DNA of 37,362 nucleotides from an uncultured Succinivibrionaceae bacterium (lineage in GTDB: Bacteria > Pseudomonadota > Gammaproteobacteria > Enterobacterales > Succinivibrionaceae), in assembly GCA_944390085.1 (NCBI GenBank), contig CALXOT010000020.1, positions 1 through 37,362 on the forward strand, in the 5' to 3' direction. Position numbers and translations under genes: made by a program. The notes under the pieces were generated by a model. That model searched no databases and was not told the DNA's origin. It saw only the letters and a program-made list of their open reading frames with translations. Below are positions 1 to 8,728 of this stretch, piece after piece (positions within the stretch are counted from its first letter, which is position 1; every line of letters starts with the position of its first letter).

Positions 1-107
1 CATCAGGTCGGAGCAAAAAAGCCCGTTCCTGAATTCTTAGAGAGTTTTGTACATGATCAAAATGTGCGACACCAGCCGCTTTCATCCCCAGGCTCACGCA
101 AGGGGAA

Positions 108-1022
108 TTACGCGGCATTAGTTAAAAAAGCAGCCCCGCGAACCCCAGAAGAATCGCCGTGCACGGCCTTGCGCAGCGGGGTATCAAACTCACCGCCAAA
201 AACATAATTCAGGATCCGGGCAGGCAAAGCTTGATAAAGCCCATCAAAATTGGACATGCCACCGCCGAGCACTATTACATCCGGATCAAGGAAGTTGACG
301 CAACAGGCAATGCTGCGCGCCAGTCGGTCCAGATACAGATCAAAGGTACGCAGGGCGGCCACTTCACCTGCTGCAAGCCTTTGTGCAATCTGCTGTCCGT
401 TAAGCTGCCGACCGCTTTGTCGCTGATATTCCGCCTCAAAGCCGGTGCCTGAGACAAAGGTCTCAATACAGCCCTGCCGGCCACAGAAACATGGCTGGAT
501 CCGGCTTAACTCCTGCTCATATGCATCCATCCAGGGCAAGGGATTATGCCCCCACTCTCCACTTAAGGAATTGAGACCTTCCAGCACCTTGCCCTCCTGT
601 ATGATCCCGGTGCCCGATCCGGTTCCTAAGATCAGCCCCCACACTACCGCCTTCCCCTGCCCGGCTCCATCCATGGCCTCAGAGAGGGCAAAGCAATTGG
701 CATCGTTCTCCAGGAGAACAGGACAGCGCAGGGTACGCTGCAGATCATTGAGCAAATCCTGACCGTTAAGCCAGCTGGAATTGGCGTTCTTGATGCGCCC
801 GCTCTTTTTGGAGATGGTGCCGGGTATGGCAACTCCCACCGCCTGCGCCCTGCAGGCACAGGCCAGCTCTGCCTGCGCCACCAGAGCCCTGATGGTACTT
901 AAGGTATCAGCATAGCTGCCCTTTACCGTAGGCACCCGGCTGCGGAACCTTTCATGTCCGTCCTTTGGATCAAGCACCACCACTTCAGTCTTGGTACCAC
1001 CAAGATCAATACCAAACAGCAT
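108..1022 (-). CDS. mak: ROK-family fructokinase (Mak type)
   Basis: This is a cytoplasmic sugar kinase of the ROK family that would phosphorylate fructose (or a related free hexose) with ATP. The N-terminus has the phosphate-binding signature IDLGGTKTE. A central ENDANCFALSEA segment and the zinc-site cluster CFCGRQGCIE, preceded by GEWGHNPLPW, are typical of ROK proteins. The C-terminal region DPDVIVLGGGMSN and HGDSSGVRGAA closely resembles E. coli Mak (YajF) as I remember it, and the length of 304 residues is normal. The gene starts 19 bp after glnE and is probably the last gene of the ygiF-glnE-mak operon. Bases 1-107 beyond its stop show no gene and no convincing terminator. The kinase family is certain; fructose over glucose, mannose or N-acetylglucosamine is inferred from similarity. 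Confidence 0.9.
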   Translation of the reverse strand: MLFGIDLGGTKTEVVVLDPKDGHERFRSRVPTVKGSYADTLSTIRALVAQAELACACRAQAVGVAIPGTISKKSGRIKNANSSWLNGQDLLNDLQRTLRCPVLLENDANCFALSEAMDGAGQGKAVVWGLILGTGSGTGIIQEGKVLEGLNSLSGEWGHNPLPWMDAYEQELSRIQPCFCGRQGCIETFVSGTGFEAEYQRQSGRQLNGQQIAQRLAAGEVAALRTFDLYLDRLARSIACCVNFLDPDVIVLGGGMSNFDGLYQALPARILNYVFGGEFDTPLRKAVHGDSSGVRGAAFLTNAA

Positions 1023-1041
1023 GAATTGTCTCCCCTTGCTT

Positions 1042-3954
1042 TCAGTGTGGCCCGCTGAAGATCACCTGCCAGATCTTTTCCACCGCTGCACATTCAGGCG
1101 GGCGATCCTCAATGGCCACAATACGCGGCAGATTGGCCAGGGACACCCGGTGATAATAACCGCGGATAGAAAGATAAGCGTCCTTGAGCACCTTCACATC
1201 ATGGGCGGTCAGGATATTCAAGCGCTCACATTCATCCAGGATGCGCACATTGTCAGACCACAGCACCATGCCCGGGAACTTGGAGGCATAGCGCAACAAC
1301 AGGTATTGCGAGATAAACTCAATGTCCACCATGGCTCCGCGCCCCTGTTTTAAATCAAAGAGCCTGGCTGATGAACGATCAAGATGCTGGCGCATCTTAT
1401 TGCGCATGGCCAGCACATCATCCTTAAGCTTATGCTCATCACGCGGCATGCGCAGCACTTCATCGCGGATGCGGTTGAACTCATCCATCACGCTCTTGGA
1501 GCCGGCCAAGGGGCGCGCCCGCACCAGAGCCTGATGTTCCCAGGTCCAGGCCCGGTTTTTCTGATAATCCTCAAAGCCTGCGGTATCGGCCACCAGCATG
1601 CCCGAGTCCCCGTCCGGGCGCAGGCGCATATCCAGATCGTACAGCACCCCGCCTGTCATGCGGGTTACCGACAGATGTAACAGCCGCTGTACCAGTTTCT
1701 GATAGAACAGGGCGCAGGGCACGCTCTTTTCTCCCTCGGTCATGCCATCATTGATCTCACGGATAAACACCATGTCAAGATCTGACTTATAGCCAAGTTC
1801 AATGCCGCCAAGTTTGCCGTAACCGATAATGGCCAGTCCCGGATCCTGTGCCGAACGTCCCGGCGGGCAACCAAAGCGCTGCTCAGTCTGCTGCCAGGCC
1901 AGCACCAGCATCTGCCGGATCAAGGCTTCGGCAAGCCAGGTCAGGCTGTCGCTAATCTTCATCAAGGGCAGGCTTTCTGAGCGGTCGGACATGGCAATGC
2001 GCAGCACGTTTATCTTTTTAAACAGGCGCAGGGCCTCCATCTGTTCTTCCAGATCGTCAGGATCAATGCGCATCAGGCTTTCACGCAGCAAGGCCAGATA
2101 TTCCTCAGGCTTGGGCGGGCTCTTTAAGTATTGCGGCGCAATCAGCTCATCGAGCAGGATCGGATGGGCAGAAATCAGGGCAGCAGCAAAAGCATTTTCA
2201 TTTAGCAAGGTGATGAGACGGATTAAGGCAGGCTCATTTTCAGTCAGTAGCTGAAGATAAGTGGTACGCAGTGCCACCTGCTCAATCAGGCCCGCCGCCT
2301 TTACAAACAGTTCAGCCCCATTGTCATACTGGGCACAACGACGGATCACCTTGGGCATCAGTCGGCGCAGGGTATCGCGGCCATTAGGCCCCACCGGCTG
2401 ATGCGACAGCCGGTGCTGCAATGAAACGATGGCCTGGGCAAAAGACTGAGCCTGGCTTTCGTCCTTAAGCAAGGGGCGCACCAGATCTGCCACTTCAGCG
2501 GTACTAGGGCTGATCTCCCACAGATCCATGTCCGCATGTTCCGGGCTTAGCGGGCTGTTCTCATCTTCAGGGGCATTGATGACCTTGCAAAATTCCTCAT
2601 GCACCTCCGCCATCACGGTACTCAGTTCTGCAGTAAGTTCTGCATAACTGTCCTTGTTCATGGCCAGGGCTAGGCGCAGTTGATCCCGTTCCCGCTCCGG
2701 CAGGGTCTGGGTCTGCTGATCGGCAAGCTCCTGCAGCGAGTTCTCAAGACGCCTTAAATAGATATAGTCCTCATCAAGCTTGGCGCACACCTCCGCCGGC
2801 AATAACTTGAAGCCTGCCAGAAAACGCAGGGTTTTGCGCAACGAGCGCTCCTGCAGCTCCAGATAGCGTCCACCGCGCATCAATTCAAAGACCTGCGCAA
2901 TAAATTCCACTTCCCGGATACCGCCTGAGCCCAGCTTAAAATTATTGTCAAGCTTGCGCCGGCGCACCTCTGAGGCTATGACATGCTTTAGTTTGCGCAA
3001 TGACTCAATTGCGCTGAAATCGATGTAACGCCGGTAAACAAAGGGACGGAGCATATCGATAAGTTCATCCCCGTAAGGCTGCCAGAGATGGAAGTCACCC
3101 AAAAGCTTGGCCTTGACCAGGGCATAGCGCTCCCAGGTGCGCCCCTGCGTCTCGTAATATACTGCCAACGCATCAAAGCTGCTGACCAGGGAGCCGGCAT
3201 CACCAAAGGGCCGCAAACGCAGATCCATGCGGTAACACCAGCCGTCAGCCGTATTGTCAGAGAGCAGATTGGAAAAACGCTGCACCAGGCGTGAGAAAAA
3301 TTCCTGATGGGTCAGGCTGCGGCTGCCGCCTGTGGTCTGTCCGTCATAAGGATAACAGCAGATAAGATCGATATCTGAGGAAAAATTAAGCTCACCGCCA
3401 CCCAATTTGCCCATGCCCAGTACCAGAAGGGGCATCGGTTTGCCCTCCCGGGTCAGGGCATCGCCAAAGGCCGGCACCATCGAGGCGCGCACCACCTCAA
3501 TCAGGCGCATCACGATTTCCTCAGCTAGGTTTGACAGCGCCACGAATATTTCTTCAATATCTGCCCTGCCGGTCAGATCACGCCAGGCAATCGGCACCAT
3601 GCGGGTTCGACGCAGCACCCGCAGCCGTTTTTTAAGTTCAGCCTCAGGCAAATTAAACTCAATAGCCTCCTGCACTGCCTGCCTGTGCTCAAGCAGCATG
3701 CCGTCTGAGCTCAGCGCACCGCCGGCAATAAGCTCAGCACATTGCCTGGGATATTGAATCAGGGTTTTGGCGATGAAATCTGACATCCCCAGCACATAAT
3801 CATAGTCCGGGGCATTTTCAAAAACGGCGCGGCACTCCTCCGGCACCCGCTCGAGCCTGGCACGGTATTTTTCAGCCTCCCCGGCCAGCAGGGGAGGCAA
3901 GCTTCTTAATTGCTGAGGGTTGGGTATGATGTTATAGCGTAAGTGATGCTCCAT
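1042..3954 (-). CDS. glnE: Bifunctional glutamine synthetase adenylyltransferase/adenylyl-removing enzyme
   Basis: GlnE attaches AMP to a tyrosine of glutamine synthetase, or removes it, in response to PII and glutamine, and so sets nitrogen assimilation. The 970 residues are close to the E. coli enzyme (about 946). Two nucleotidyltransferase modules are visible. The N-terminal adenylyl-removing half has GMGKLGGGELNFSSDIDL with the paired aspartates. The C-terminal adenylylating half has GYGKLGGIELGYKSDLDM. Both are followed by the conserved RLRPFGDAG and RLRPDGDSG segments. The start ATG lies just before the ygiF stop codon on the minus strand with almost no gap, which suggests translational coupling. 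The ygiF-glnE order is the same as in E. coli. Confidence 0.97.
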   Translation of the reverse strand: MEHHLRYNIIPNPQQLRSLPPLLAGEAEKYRARLERVPEECRAVFENAPDYDYVLGMSDFIAKTLIQYPRQCAELIAGGALSSDGMLLEHRQAVQEAIEFNLPEAELKKRLRVLRRTRMVPIAWRDLTGRADIEEIFVALSNLAEEIVMRLIEVVRASMVPAFGDALTREGKPMPLLVLGMGKLGGGELNFSSDIDLICCYPYDGQTTGGSRSLTHQEFFSRLVQRFSNLLSDNTADGWCYRMDLRLRPFGDAGSLVSSFDALAVYYETQGRTWERYALVKAKLLGDFHLWQPYGDELIDMLRPFVYRRYIDFSAIESLRKLKHVIASEVRRRKLDNNFKLGSGGIREVEFIAQVFELMRGGRYLELQERSLRKTLRFLAGFKLLPAEVCAKLDEDYIYLRRLENSLQELADQQTQTLPERERDQLRLALAMNKDSYAELTAELSTVMAEVHEEFCKVINAPEDENSPLSPEHADMDLWEISPSTAEVADLVRPLLKDESQAQSFAQAIVSLQHRLSHQPVGPNGRDTLRRLMPKVIRRCAQYDNGAELFVKAAGLIEQVALRTTYLQLLTENEPALIRLITLLNENAFAAALISAHPILLDELIAPQYLKSPPKPEEYLALLRESLMRIDPDDLEEQMEALRLFKKINVLRIAMSDRSESLPLMKISDSLTWLAEALIRQMLVLAWQQTEQRFGCPPGRSAQDPGLAIIGYGKLGGIELGYKSDLDMVFIREINDGMTEGEKSVPCALFYQKLVQRLLHLSVTRMTGGVLYDLDMRLRPDGDSGMLVADTAGFEDYQKNRAWTWEHQALVRARPLAGSKSVMDEFNRIRDEVLRMPRDEHKLKDDVLAMRNKMRQHLDRSSARLFDLKQGRGAMVDIEFISQYLLLRYASKFPGMVLWSDNVRILDECERLNILTAHDVKVLKDAYLSIRGYYHRVSLANLPRIVAIEDRPPECAAVEKIWQVIFSGPH

Positions 3955-3955
3955 G

Positions 3956-5068
3956 TCATGCCTTCTGATTTACCTGCTGCACACTGTCAAGCCTTAATAA
4001 TAAGGCGCGCAAGTGCAGCGGTAAACAGTAGGCCTGTAATTTTGAGATCCGGCGGCGCAGCTTCTGGGCAGCTTCTGACAGATCCGGATCTGCCCCGGTA
4101 AGCAGCAGCGGCATCACTTCATTCTGTTCACGGCGCAGGAATTTGCCCAGCTGCTTTAAGGTACGCTTGATTTTGCGCCCTTCCTTTTTCAGCTCCCTGA
4201 AGCTTTGTGAATCATTGACATTGTCATCCCGCGCTGCCTCATCAAGCAGGAAATCATAGGCACGGCGCAGGCACTTTAAGGTATAGGCCATGTAGCCAAG
4301 ATAGACCGGGTTAAGCTTGACCAGATACAGTCCCAGCAGGGTCTCAAAGGTCTTTAAATTCACGGCAATGTAAGCGCCGATATTGCCGGCAGGGTTTTCA
4401 GGCAGAGCCATGGTGTTCCGATCCTGTACCCCCATCAGCATGGCAGCCCGGTGCATCTTGGAAAAAGGCTCCAGAGTCAGCGGCACCCCGGCTTTGGCCA
4501 GGGCGCGGACCAGTTCATCAAACAGGGAAACCAGCTCCACCTTGTCATCTGCAGCTTGCTTGAGCTCAATTTCCAGCTCTAAAATCGGAGCTTTGAGGTC
4601 CTTGGCCAGGATAAAGCCGTTATCGACAGAAATTTCAAACACACAGCCCTTATACTCAAGATCATAGCTCTCACGGCGGAAATTAATATGGCATTGCTCC
4701 ACCAGCCCCTGCTGCAGGGCATCAAGATCAGTACCTTCAGGAAAAGCCTGGGCCGGGAACAGCTTTAAATCAGGTTTTTTCTGATCAGCCTTCAGATCCA
4801 CGTTATATTCATTGCGGCTGTGTACGCCCCCTAAGGTAGATCCCCTGACCTTCAGGGTCTGCTCATGGCATTTGCGCCCCTTACGCACCCGCAGGCCAGC
4901 CTTTAGGTCATATAAAGCCCGATCCTTAGTGTCATAGTAGATATTTTCTAAATCATCGGTACGCTTGGTGCTGATCCCGCCGATGGTCAGCAGCACTTCA
5001 TTCAGTTTGTCAAAAGGTTCAAGCAAGCCTAACTTAAGTTCAATTTCGCGGTTATCAGCAGCGCTCAT
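3956..5068 (-). CDS. ygiF: CYTH-domain inorganic triphosphatase (YgiF)
   Basis: The first 200 residues form a CYTH (triphosphate tunnel) domain with the defining ExExK motif in REIELKLGL. Charged strands such as LRVRKGR and LELEIELKQ follow. By homology with E. coli YgiF it hydrolyses inorganic triphosphate in the cytoplasm. The remaining 150 residues occupy the place of the CHAD domain but are short and lack its usual histidines. The E. coli protein is about 433 residues and this one is 370. I place the start at ATG 5068, not at the in-frame GTG 5080, because GGAG (minus strand of 5075-5078) sits 7 bases before that ATG. It is the first gene of the ygiF-glnE-mak operon. Confidence 0.9.
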   Translation of the reverse strand: MSAADNREIELKLGLLEPFDKLNEVLLTIGGISTKRTDDLENIYYDTKDRALYDLKAGLRVRKGRKCHEQTLKVRGSTLGGVHSRNEYNVDLKADQKKPDLKLFPAQAFPEGTDLDALQQGLVEQCHINFRRESYDLEYKGCVFEISVDNGFILAKDLKAPILELEIELKQAADDKVELVSLFDELVRALAKAGVPLTLEPFSKMHRAAMLMGVQDRNTMALPENPAGNIGAYIAVNLKTFETLLGLYLVKLNPVYLGYMAYTLKCLRRAYDFLLDEAARDDNVNDSQSFRELKKEGRKIKRTLKQLGKFLRREQNEVMPLLLTGADPDLSEAAQKLRRRISKLQAYCLPLHLRALLLRLDSVQQVNQKA

Positions 5069-5088
5069 AATGTTCTCCACTAAACAAA

Positions 5089-5112
5089 GACATGTCCGGT
5101 CCCGGCCATGTC
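5089..5112 (-). promoter_or_regulatory. Inverted repeat in the ygiF leader
   Basis: GACATG at 5089-5094 and CATGTC at 5107-5112 form a 6-bp inverted repeat. A second nested pair, CCGG at 5096-5099 and CCGG at 5102-5105, lies inside it. The element is about 20 bp upstream of the ygiF start on the minus strand and is followed on that strand by a short T-rich stretch. It could be an operator or a leader hairpin; the sequence does not decide which. Confidence 0.35.
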
Positions 5113-5289
5113 ATCCTTACGACCTTAACACCATTACGTAAATTTCCTGTTAATTTTACAAATTATTAACAAAATTTTTTACGCACCTGCTGCTACGGAC
5201 CTCAGCCCTACTGCCGCCTGTACTGTAAAAATGATAAGATAGCGGCCGTTTCATAATGCTGTGAAGCTTTTCTTTATCAGGATTTTTGT

Positions 5290-6066
5290 ATGCGCAACTT
5301 AATTACCGCCCTGCTGCTTTTAACCTGCGGACTTAGTACTGCCGCTGCCGCTGACGCTGACGGCGCTGCACAGCAGGCAACAGCCACTAATCAGGACAGC
5401 CTCACCACGGTGCAACAGACTGCGACTGCAACAGCTGCAAGCAGCGCCAACAGTACTAGCGACCCAGCCACTGTCAGTGAGCCGCAGCGCGATGAAAACG
5501 GTTTTTACATCGGGGGGCCGGTCTATGTATCTGATCAAAATCCGGTCTGGACCCGTTCCGGCCCTGGTACTAATTACCGCATCACCGGCAGCCGTATCCC
5601 CGGAACAAAACTTACCCTGCTCGCCTACAGCCGCGATGGCAGCTTTGCCCAGTTGCAGGACGATGAGGGTAATACCGTGTGGATGGGCACCAAGACCTTA
5701 CAGGCACAGAACTGCGGTACTGCCCGCGCTGAGGAACTTTTAGCGCAAATTGAAAGGCTTGAAGATGAACTTGCCAATTATGATAGCAAGTTAAAGCGCC
5801 AGGTTACTGCCCTGGAGCAAAAGAACGCCCGCCTGGAAAAGGAAAACAGCGGCATGAAGGCAGCAATTGACCAAAAAGATCAGACCATTGAAAATCTTGA
5901 TGAGCTGCGCCGCGACTATGAGGACCGCCTGCAGACCCGTGAACTTGACATGCAGATGCGCTGGTGGATGCAGGGAGCCATCATCGCCTTCTGTGGCGCG
6001 GTAGCCGGCATTATCTTCATCTACCTGCCCCGGCCGAAAAGACGCAGCAAGCGCGATCGTTTTTAG
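5290..6066 (+). CDS. ygiM: TIGR04211-type SH3-domain membrane protein (YgiM)
   Basis: This protein of 258 residues has a Sec signal peptide (MRNLITALLLLTCGLSTAAA) and a low-complexity Ala/Thr/Gln-rich linker to about residue 65. A bacterial SH3-like domain follows at about 70-135 (YVSDQNPVWTRSGPGTNYRI, then DDEGNTVWM). A coiled coil covers about 150-210, one transmembrane helix lies near 228-246, and the tail is basic (RPKRRSKRDRF). The order is that of E. coli YgiM, which is likewise encoded next to cca. The exact function is not established; SH3b domains of this kind often bind cell-wall material. The start has AGGA seven bases upstream. The stop codon overlaps the stop of the convergent gene by 4 bp. 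Confidence 0.88.
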   Translation: MRNLITALLLLTCGLSTAAAADADGAAQQATATNQDSLTTVQQTATATAASSANSTSDPATVSEPQRDENGFYIGGPVYVSDQNPVWTRSGPGTNYRITGSRIPGTKLTLLAYSRDGSFAQLQDDEGNTVWMGTKTLQAQNCGTARAEELLAQIERLEDELANYDSKLKRQVTALEQKNARLEKENSGMKAAIDQKDQTIENLDELRRDYEDRLQTRELDMQMRWWMQGAIIAFCGAVAGIIFIYLPRPKRRSKRDRF

Positions 6067-6476
6067 TCAACACTTTGCTCCGGAGGATCCGCATCCCGGG
6101 ACACAAAGCGCAGTTGCCGTACTCCATCCGGCAGGACGCGGTACTGCGCCTTTACCCTTACCTCCATCCCCTCACTAAGCTCTGCTTTTGCAGCTGCCAG
6201 CCCGCTAAAATTCCCTGATCCGGCAAGCTTCCCCTGCGCTGCAGCAGGCAGCCTAAGCTCAGTGCTAAGAGGACGTACAGCCTTTATATATGCACTGACC
6301 GCCTGCCGGCGTTCACTTAGCTGCACCTGATTGAAGCTTTTTAAATAATACAGACCCTGCTGCTGTGCCTGCTGCAGATCATGTGCAAACTTAAACTGCA
6401 GGGCACAGAAGAGCAACATGAAAACCGCCAGCAAAAAGGATAGTACCGGTACAAAGATCCGTACGGAAAAAGGCAT
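6063..6476 (-). CDS. Small single-pass membrane protein beside the GspA-like ATPase
   Basis: The 137-residue product has one N-terminal transmembrane helix (about residues 7-29), a short helical Gln-rich stretch and a periplasmic C-terminal portion of about 95 residues with a predicted beta-strand character near the end (LSEGMEVRVKAQYRVLPDGV). I do not recognise a family with certainty. It starts 2 bp after the stop of the GspA-like ATPase gene, so the two are almost certainly cotranscribed. In Aeromonas and Vibrio the partner of ExeA/GspA is ExeB/GspB, a single-pass protein with a periplasmic C-terminal domain. Position and topology fit a highly diverged GspB, but the sequence match is too weak to name it so. 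Confidence 0.72.
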   Translation of the reverse strand: MPFSVRIFVPVLSFLLAVFMLLFCALQFKFAHDLQQAQQQGLYYLKSFNQVQLSERRQAVSAYIKAVRPLSTELRLPAAAQGKLAGSGNFSGLAAAKAELSEGMEVRVKAQYRVLPDGVRQLRFVSRDADPPEQSVD

Positions 6477-6478
6477 GC

Positions 6479-8254
6479 TCAGTCTCCCTTTGCAACTTTC
6501 GGGCTGTGCCCTGCTATAGCACTGCTTACGGACTCTGCCTGTGGCCTCAGGTGATAAGGCCTGTCCATACCGGCGTCTTTGGCCAGGCGCAGGTAAAGAT
6601 CAGCATCAAACCGGGTAAGCCCGGCGTGAGCTGCATAATTGAAGAGCCCGGAGGACAAATTATAGACCTGCGAAAAATCACACATCCCCCAGCTGCCACG
6701 TTCACAGGCACGGGTAAGCCTTTCCCGTAAAAAAGCCCGTCCCTGCGGGCTTAATTTACGCAACAACTCCAGCAGTTCTCCCTCCCCTGCAGCAAAGGAA
6801 AAGCCCACAAGCTCCCTGGCATCGGCTTCAGGTGGTTGGACAAAAAGCACGGTGCTTGGATAAAAATCCTCACGCCTTAAATAATCCGCCCTTACCTTAA
6901 AAATCAGATCGCCCACTATCAGATCAGCACTGTCCGCACTAAGGTGCAGCAAGATTGCATAAAATGGAGTTAGGTTATCATCATAAAGCCGCAGCAGGGC
7001 CGGATAATTGAGCTCTGCAAGCTCAGCAAGGCTGCGATCCTTTACGGCACAGCCCAACGCATAAGACGGCAGAGTAGCGCATGACAGAGCAGTCCCCTCC
7101 GCTGTCTGCACCCCCTCCAGCGCACTGAGGGTAGTAAGGGCATCGGAATAAAAGAGGGCAGAAGAGACTGCACTGACAAAATGAGCCTGCAGACGGCTTT
7201 GCTCTGTTCTTCCGGGAAGCAAGGCCGGCAGGGCCTGTTCTATCTGTGCAGCAATTGCTGGCTCTGAGCGCAGCGCATAGTCAAAGCTATGCAGGGGCAG
7301 GTAAGGACGCAACAAGAACAGCAAGCCCGCACACAGGGCACAGGCTGCCAGTGCTGCCGTAGCTGTTGAAACGATATTTACCGGTGTCACACAGCGCCGC
7401 AACGCCCGCCAGCAATGCAGCAGCGGGCGGCGGCGTGCCCGCAGTCCGGCCTGGGCTGAAAAAAAAGCTTTTTTGACCAAGGCTGCTGACACCTGACGCC
7501 GCTCACGCGCGGCTGCAAGCTTCAGGCAGAGATCAGCACTGGCATTGATAAGCCGCGGCAAGCCCCCGCATAAACGGCATAGCTTAAGCACAGCCTTATC
7601 GGTAAATACCGGATCATGGCAGCCTGCCTGCTGTAACCTGAAACTTAAATATGCCGCTGTTTCCTCCCTGTTAAAGCGCTGCAGGCTGATCTGCAAGCGG
7701 ATCCTGCCTGCCAGCATACGGTGACGGGATGTATTAAGGCGGGCTGTCAAATCCTCCTGCCCGACCAGCAGGAAATTGATCATGCGCCCATATTGTCCCT
7801 CCAGATTAGATATCAGGCGCAGCTGCTCTAACACCTCATCATCAAGCCCCTGAGCCTCATCAATAATCACCGTACTCAGCTGCTTGTGCTTGGACTGCTC
7901 TTCCAGCAATACCCGTAACTTATAAGTAAGTTCAGCCACTGATTCAAGGGAAGTTGCCAACACCCCTGAAGCGCGCAAAATAGTGGCCAGCAGCATCTGG
8001 GCTGACAGGCGCGGATCATCGATGGTGATAAGACGCATCCGTTCAGGCAAGCGTCGCATCAGCATCCTTACCAGGGCGGTCTTACCACTGCCGGATGGAC
8101 CGCTTAAAACACAGATGGCACCGGCGCTGGACAAAGCTCCGCTCAGTCCCTGCATGGCCTCATGCTGGGCTCTGCCTACATAATAAAAGCGCTCGCTTAC
8201 GGATGGCTCAAAAGGAGCCTCATCCAATGCAAAAAATTTAAGGTATGCTGCCAC
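6479..8254 (-). CDS. GspA/ExeA-like AAA+ inner-membrane ATPase
   Basis: The 591-residue product begins YLKFFALDEAPFEPS, the usual start of ExeA/GspA and MshM-type ATPases. Walker A is GPSGSGKT at 52-59 and Walker B is TVIIDEAQ at 128-135. The AAA+ portion ends near residue 250. One transmembrane helix lies at about 293-316, and the remaining 270 residues would be periplasmic. That part carries a stretch resembling the C39-like segment of ExeA (GCAVKDRSLAELAELNYPAL, then SADLIVGDLIFKV) and a final region that may be a diverged peptidoglycan-binding domain. In Aeromonas, ExeA with ExeB uses ATP to help assemble the type II secretin through the cell wall. No other type II secretion gene is in the window, so the substrate machine is unknown. 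The gene pair is inserted between ygiM and cca, which are neighbours in E. coli. Confidence 0.82.
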   Translation of the reverse strand: MAAYLKFFALDEAPFEPSVSERFYYVGRAQHEAMQGLSGALSSAGAICVLSGPSGSGKTALVRMLMRRLPERMRLITIDDPRLSAQMLLATILRASGVLATSLESVAELTYKLRVLLEEQSKHKQLSTVIIDEAQGLDDEVLEQLRLISNLEGQYGRMINFLLVGQEDLTARLNTSRHRMLAGRIRLQISLQRFNREETAAYLSFRLQQAGCHDPVFTDKAVLKLCRLCGGLPRLINASADLCLKLAAARERRQVSAALVKKAFFSAQAGLRARRRPLLHCWRALRRCVTPVNIVSTATAALAACALCAGLLFLLRPYLPLHSFDYALRSEPAIAAQIEQALPALLPGRTEQSRLQAHFVSAVSSALFYSDALTTLSALEGVQTAEGTALSCATLPSYALGCAVKDRSLAELAELNYPALLRLYDDNLTPFYAILLHLSADSADLIVGDLIFKVRADYLRREDFYPSTVLFVQPPEADARELVGFSFAAGEGELLELLRKLSPQGRAFLRERLTRACERGSWGMCDFSQVYNLSSGLFNYAAHAGLTRFDADLYLRLAKDAGMDRPYHLRPQAESVSSAIAGHSPKVAKGD

Positions 8255-8728
8255 GGCTATTGTTATCTCCTGCCCCTTACTCTAAACATGGCAGGCTGGC
8301 TTTGCAAGCCACAGCCGCAATCAGCTTATCCTGTTTTGCCTAAAAGGTAGGTTGCACCGGCTGCAGGAGAGCAGACTTTCAGGACCGAGATTTGCCCCGA
8401 TAAGGCCTTTACTTACTATTGACTGCATGGGAGTTTGCCCTGAACACTGCCCCAAGATGGCAGCTGCCCTGAGGCAAAGGCTGTAATAATTTATGGAAGA
8501 ATGTACAGTAACCGGGCTTACATCAGTGCTTTGGGTAAGCTGCGCCTCACTGTCCAAAATAATAAACGGCAGCGCAGCCGTCAGCCCGGAAATGGCTCGC
8601 CGGCTGAAAAAAGCTTTCGCGAGCACTCCTGCCAAAATGTAGCTTGAGTGGCAGGCCAGCTATGATCGGCATGCTACAATGCGCAAATTTTCCGGATAAA
8701 GGCTATAAAGAAGAGCTGGAGCTGCACT
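8255..8728. other. Intergenic region of 474 bp with inverted repeats
   Basis: No credible gene is seen here. The only open frame of any size (104 codons, minus, 8321-8635) has no recognisable domain and no coherent composition. The right part holds nested inverted repeats. CCGGGCT at 8512-8518 pairs with AGCCCGG at 8583-8589, and GCTGCGC at 8539-8545 pairs with GCGCAGC at 8572-8578. A separate pair is GCTCGC at 8595-8600 with GCGAGC at 8619-8624. A -10-like TACAAT is at 8675-8680, about 50 bp before cca, but no matching -35 was found. The structure could be an RNA leader or small RNA, or chance pairing in moderately GC-rich sequence. Confidence 0.5.

Noticed and set aside
8321-8635. Minus-strand 104-codon frame upstream of cca
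   Set aside because: No recognisable domain and it lies across the inverted-repeat region; composition does not look like a coherent protein.
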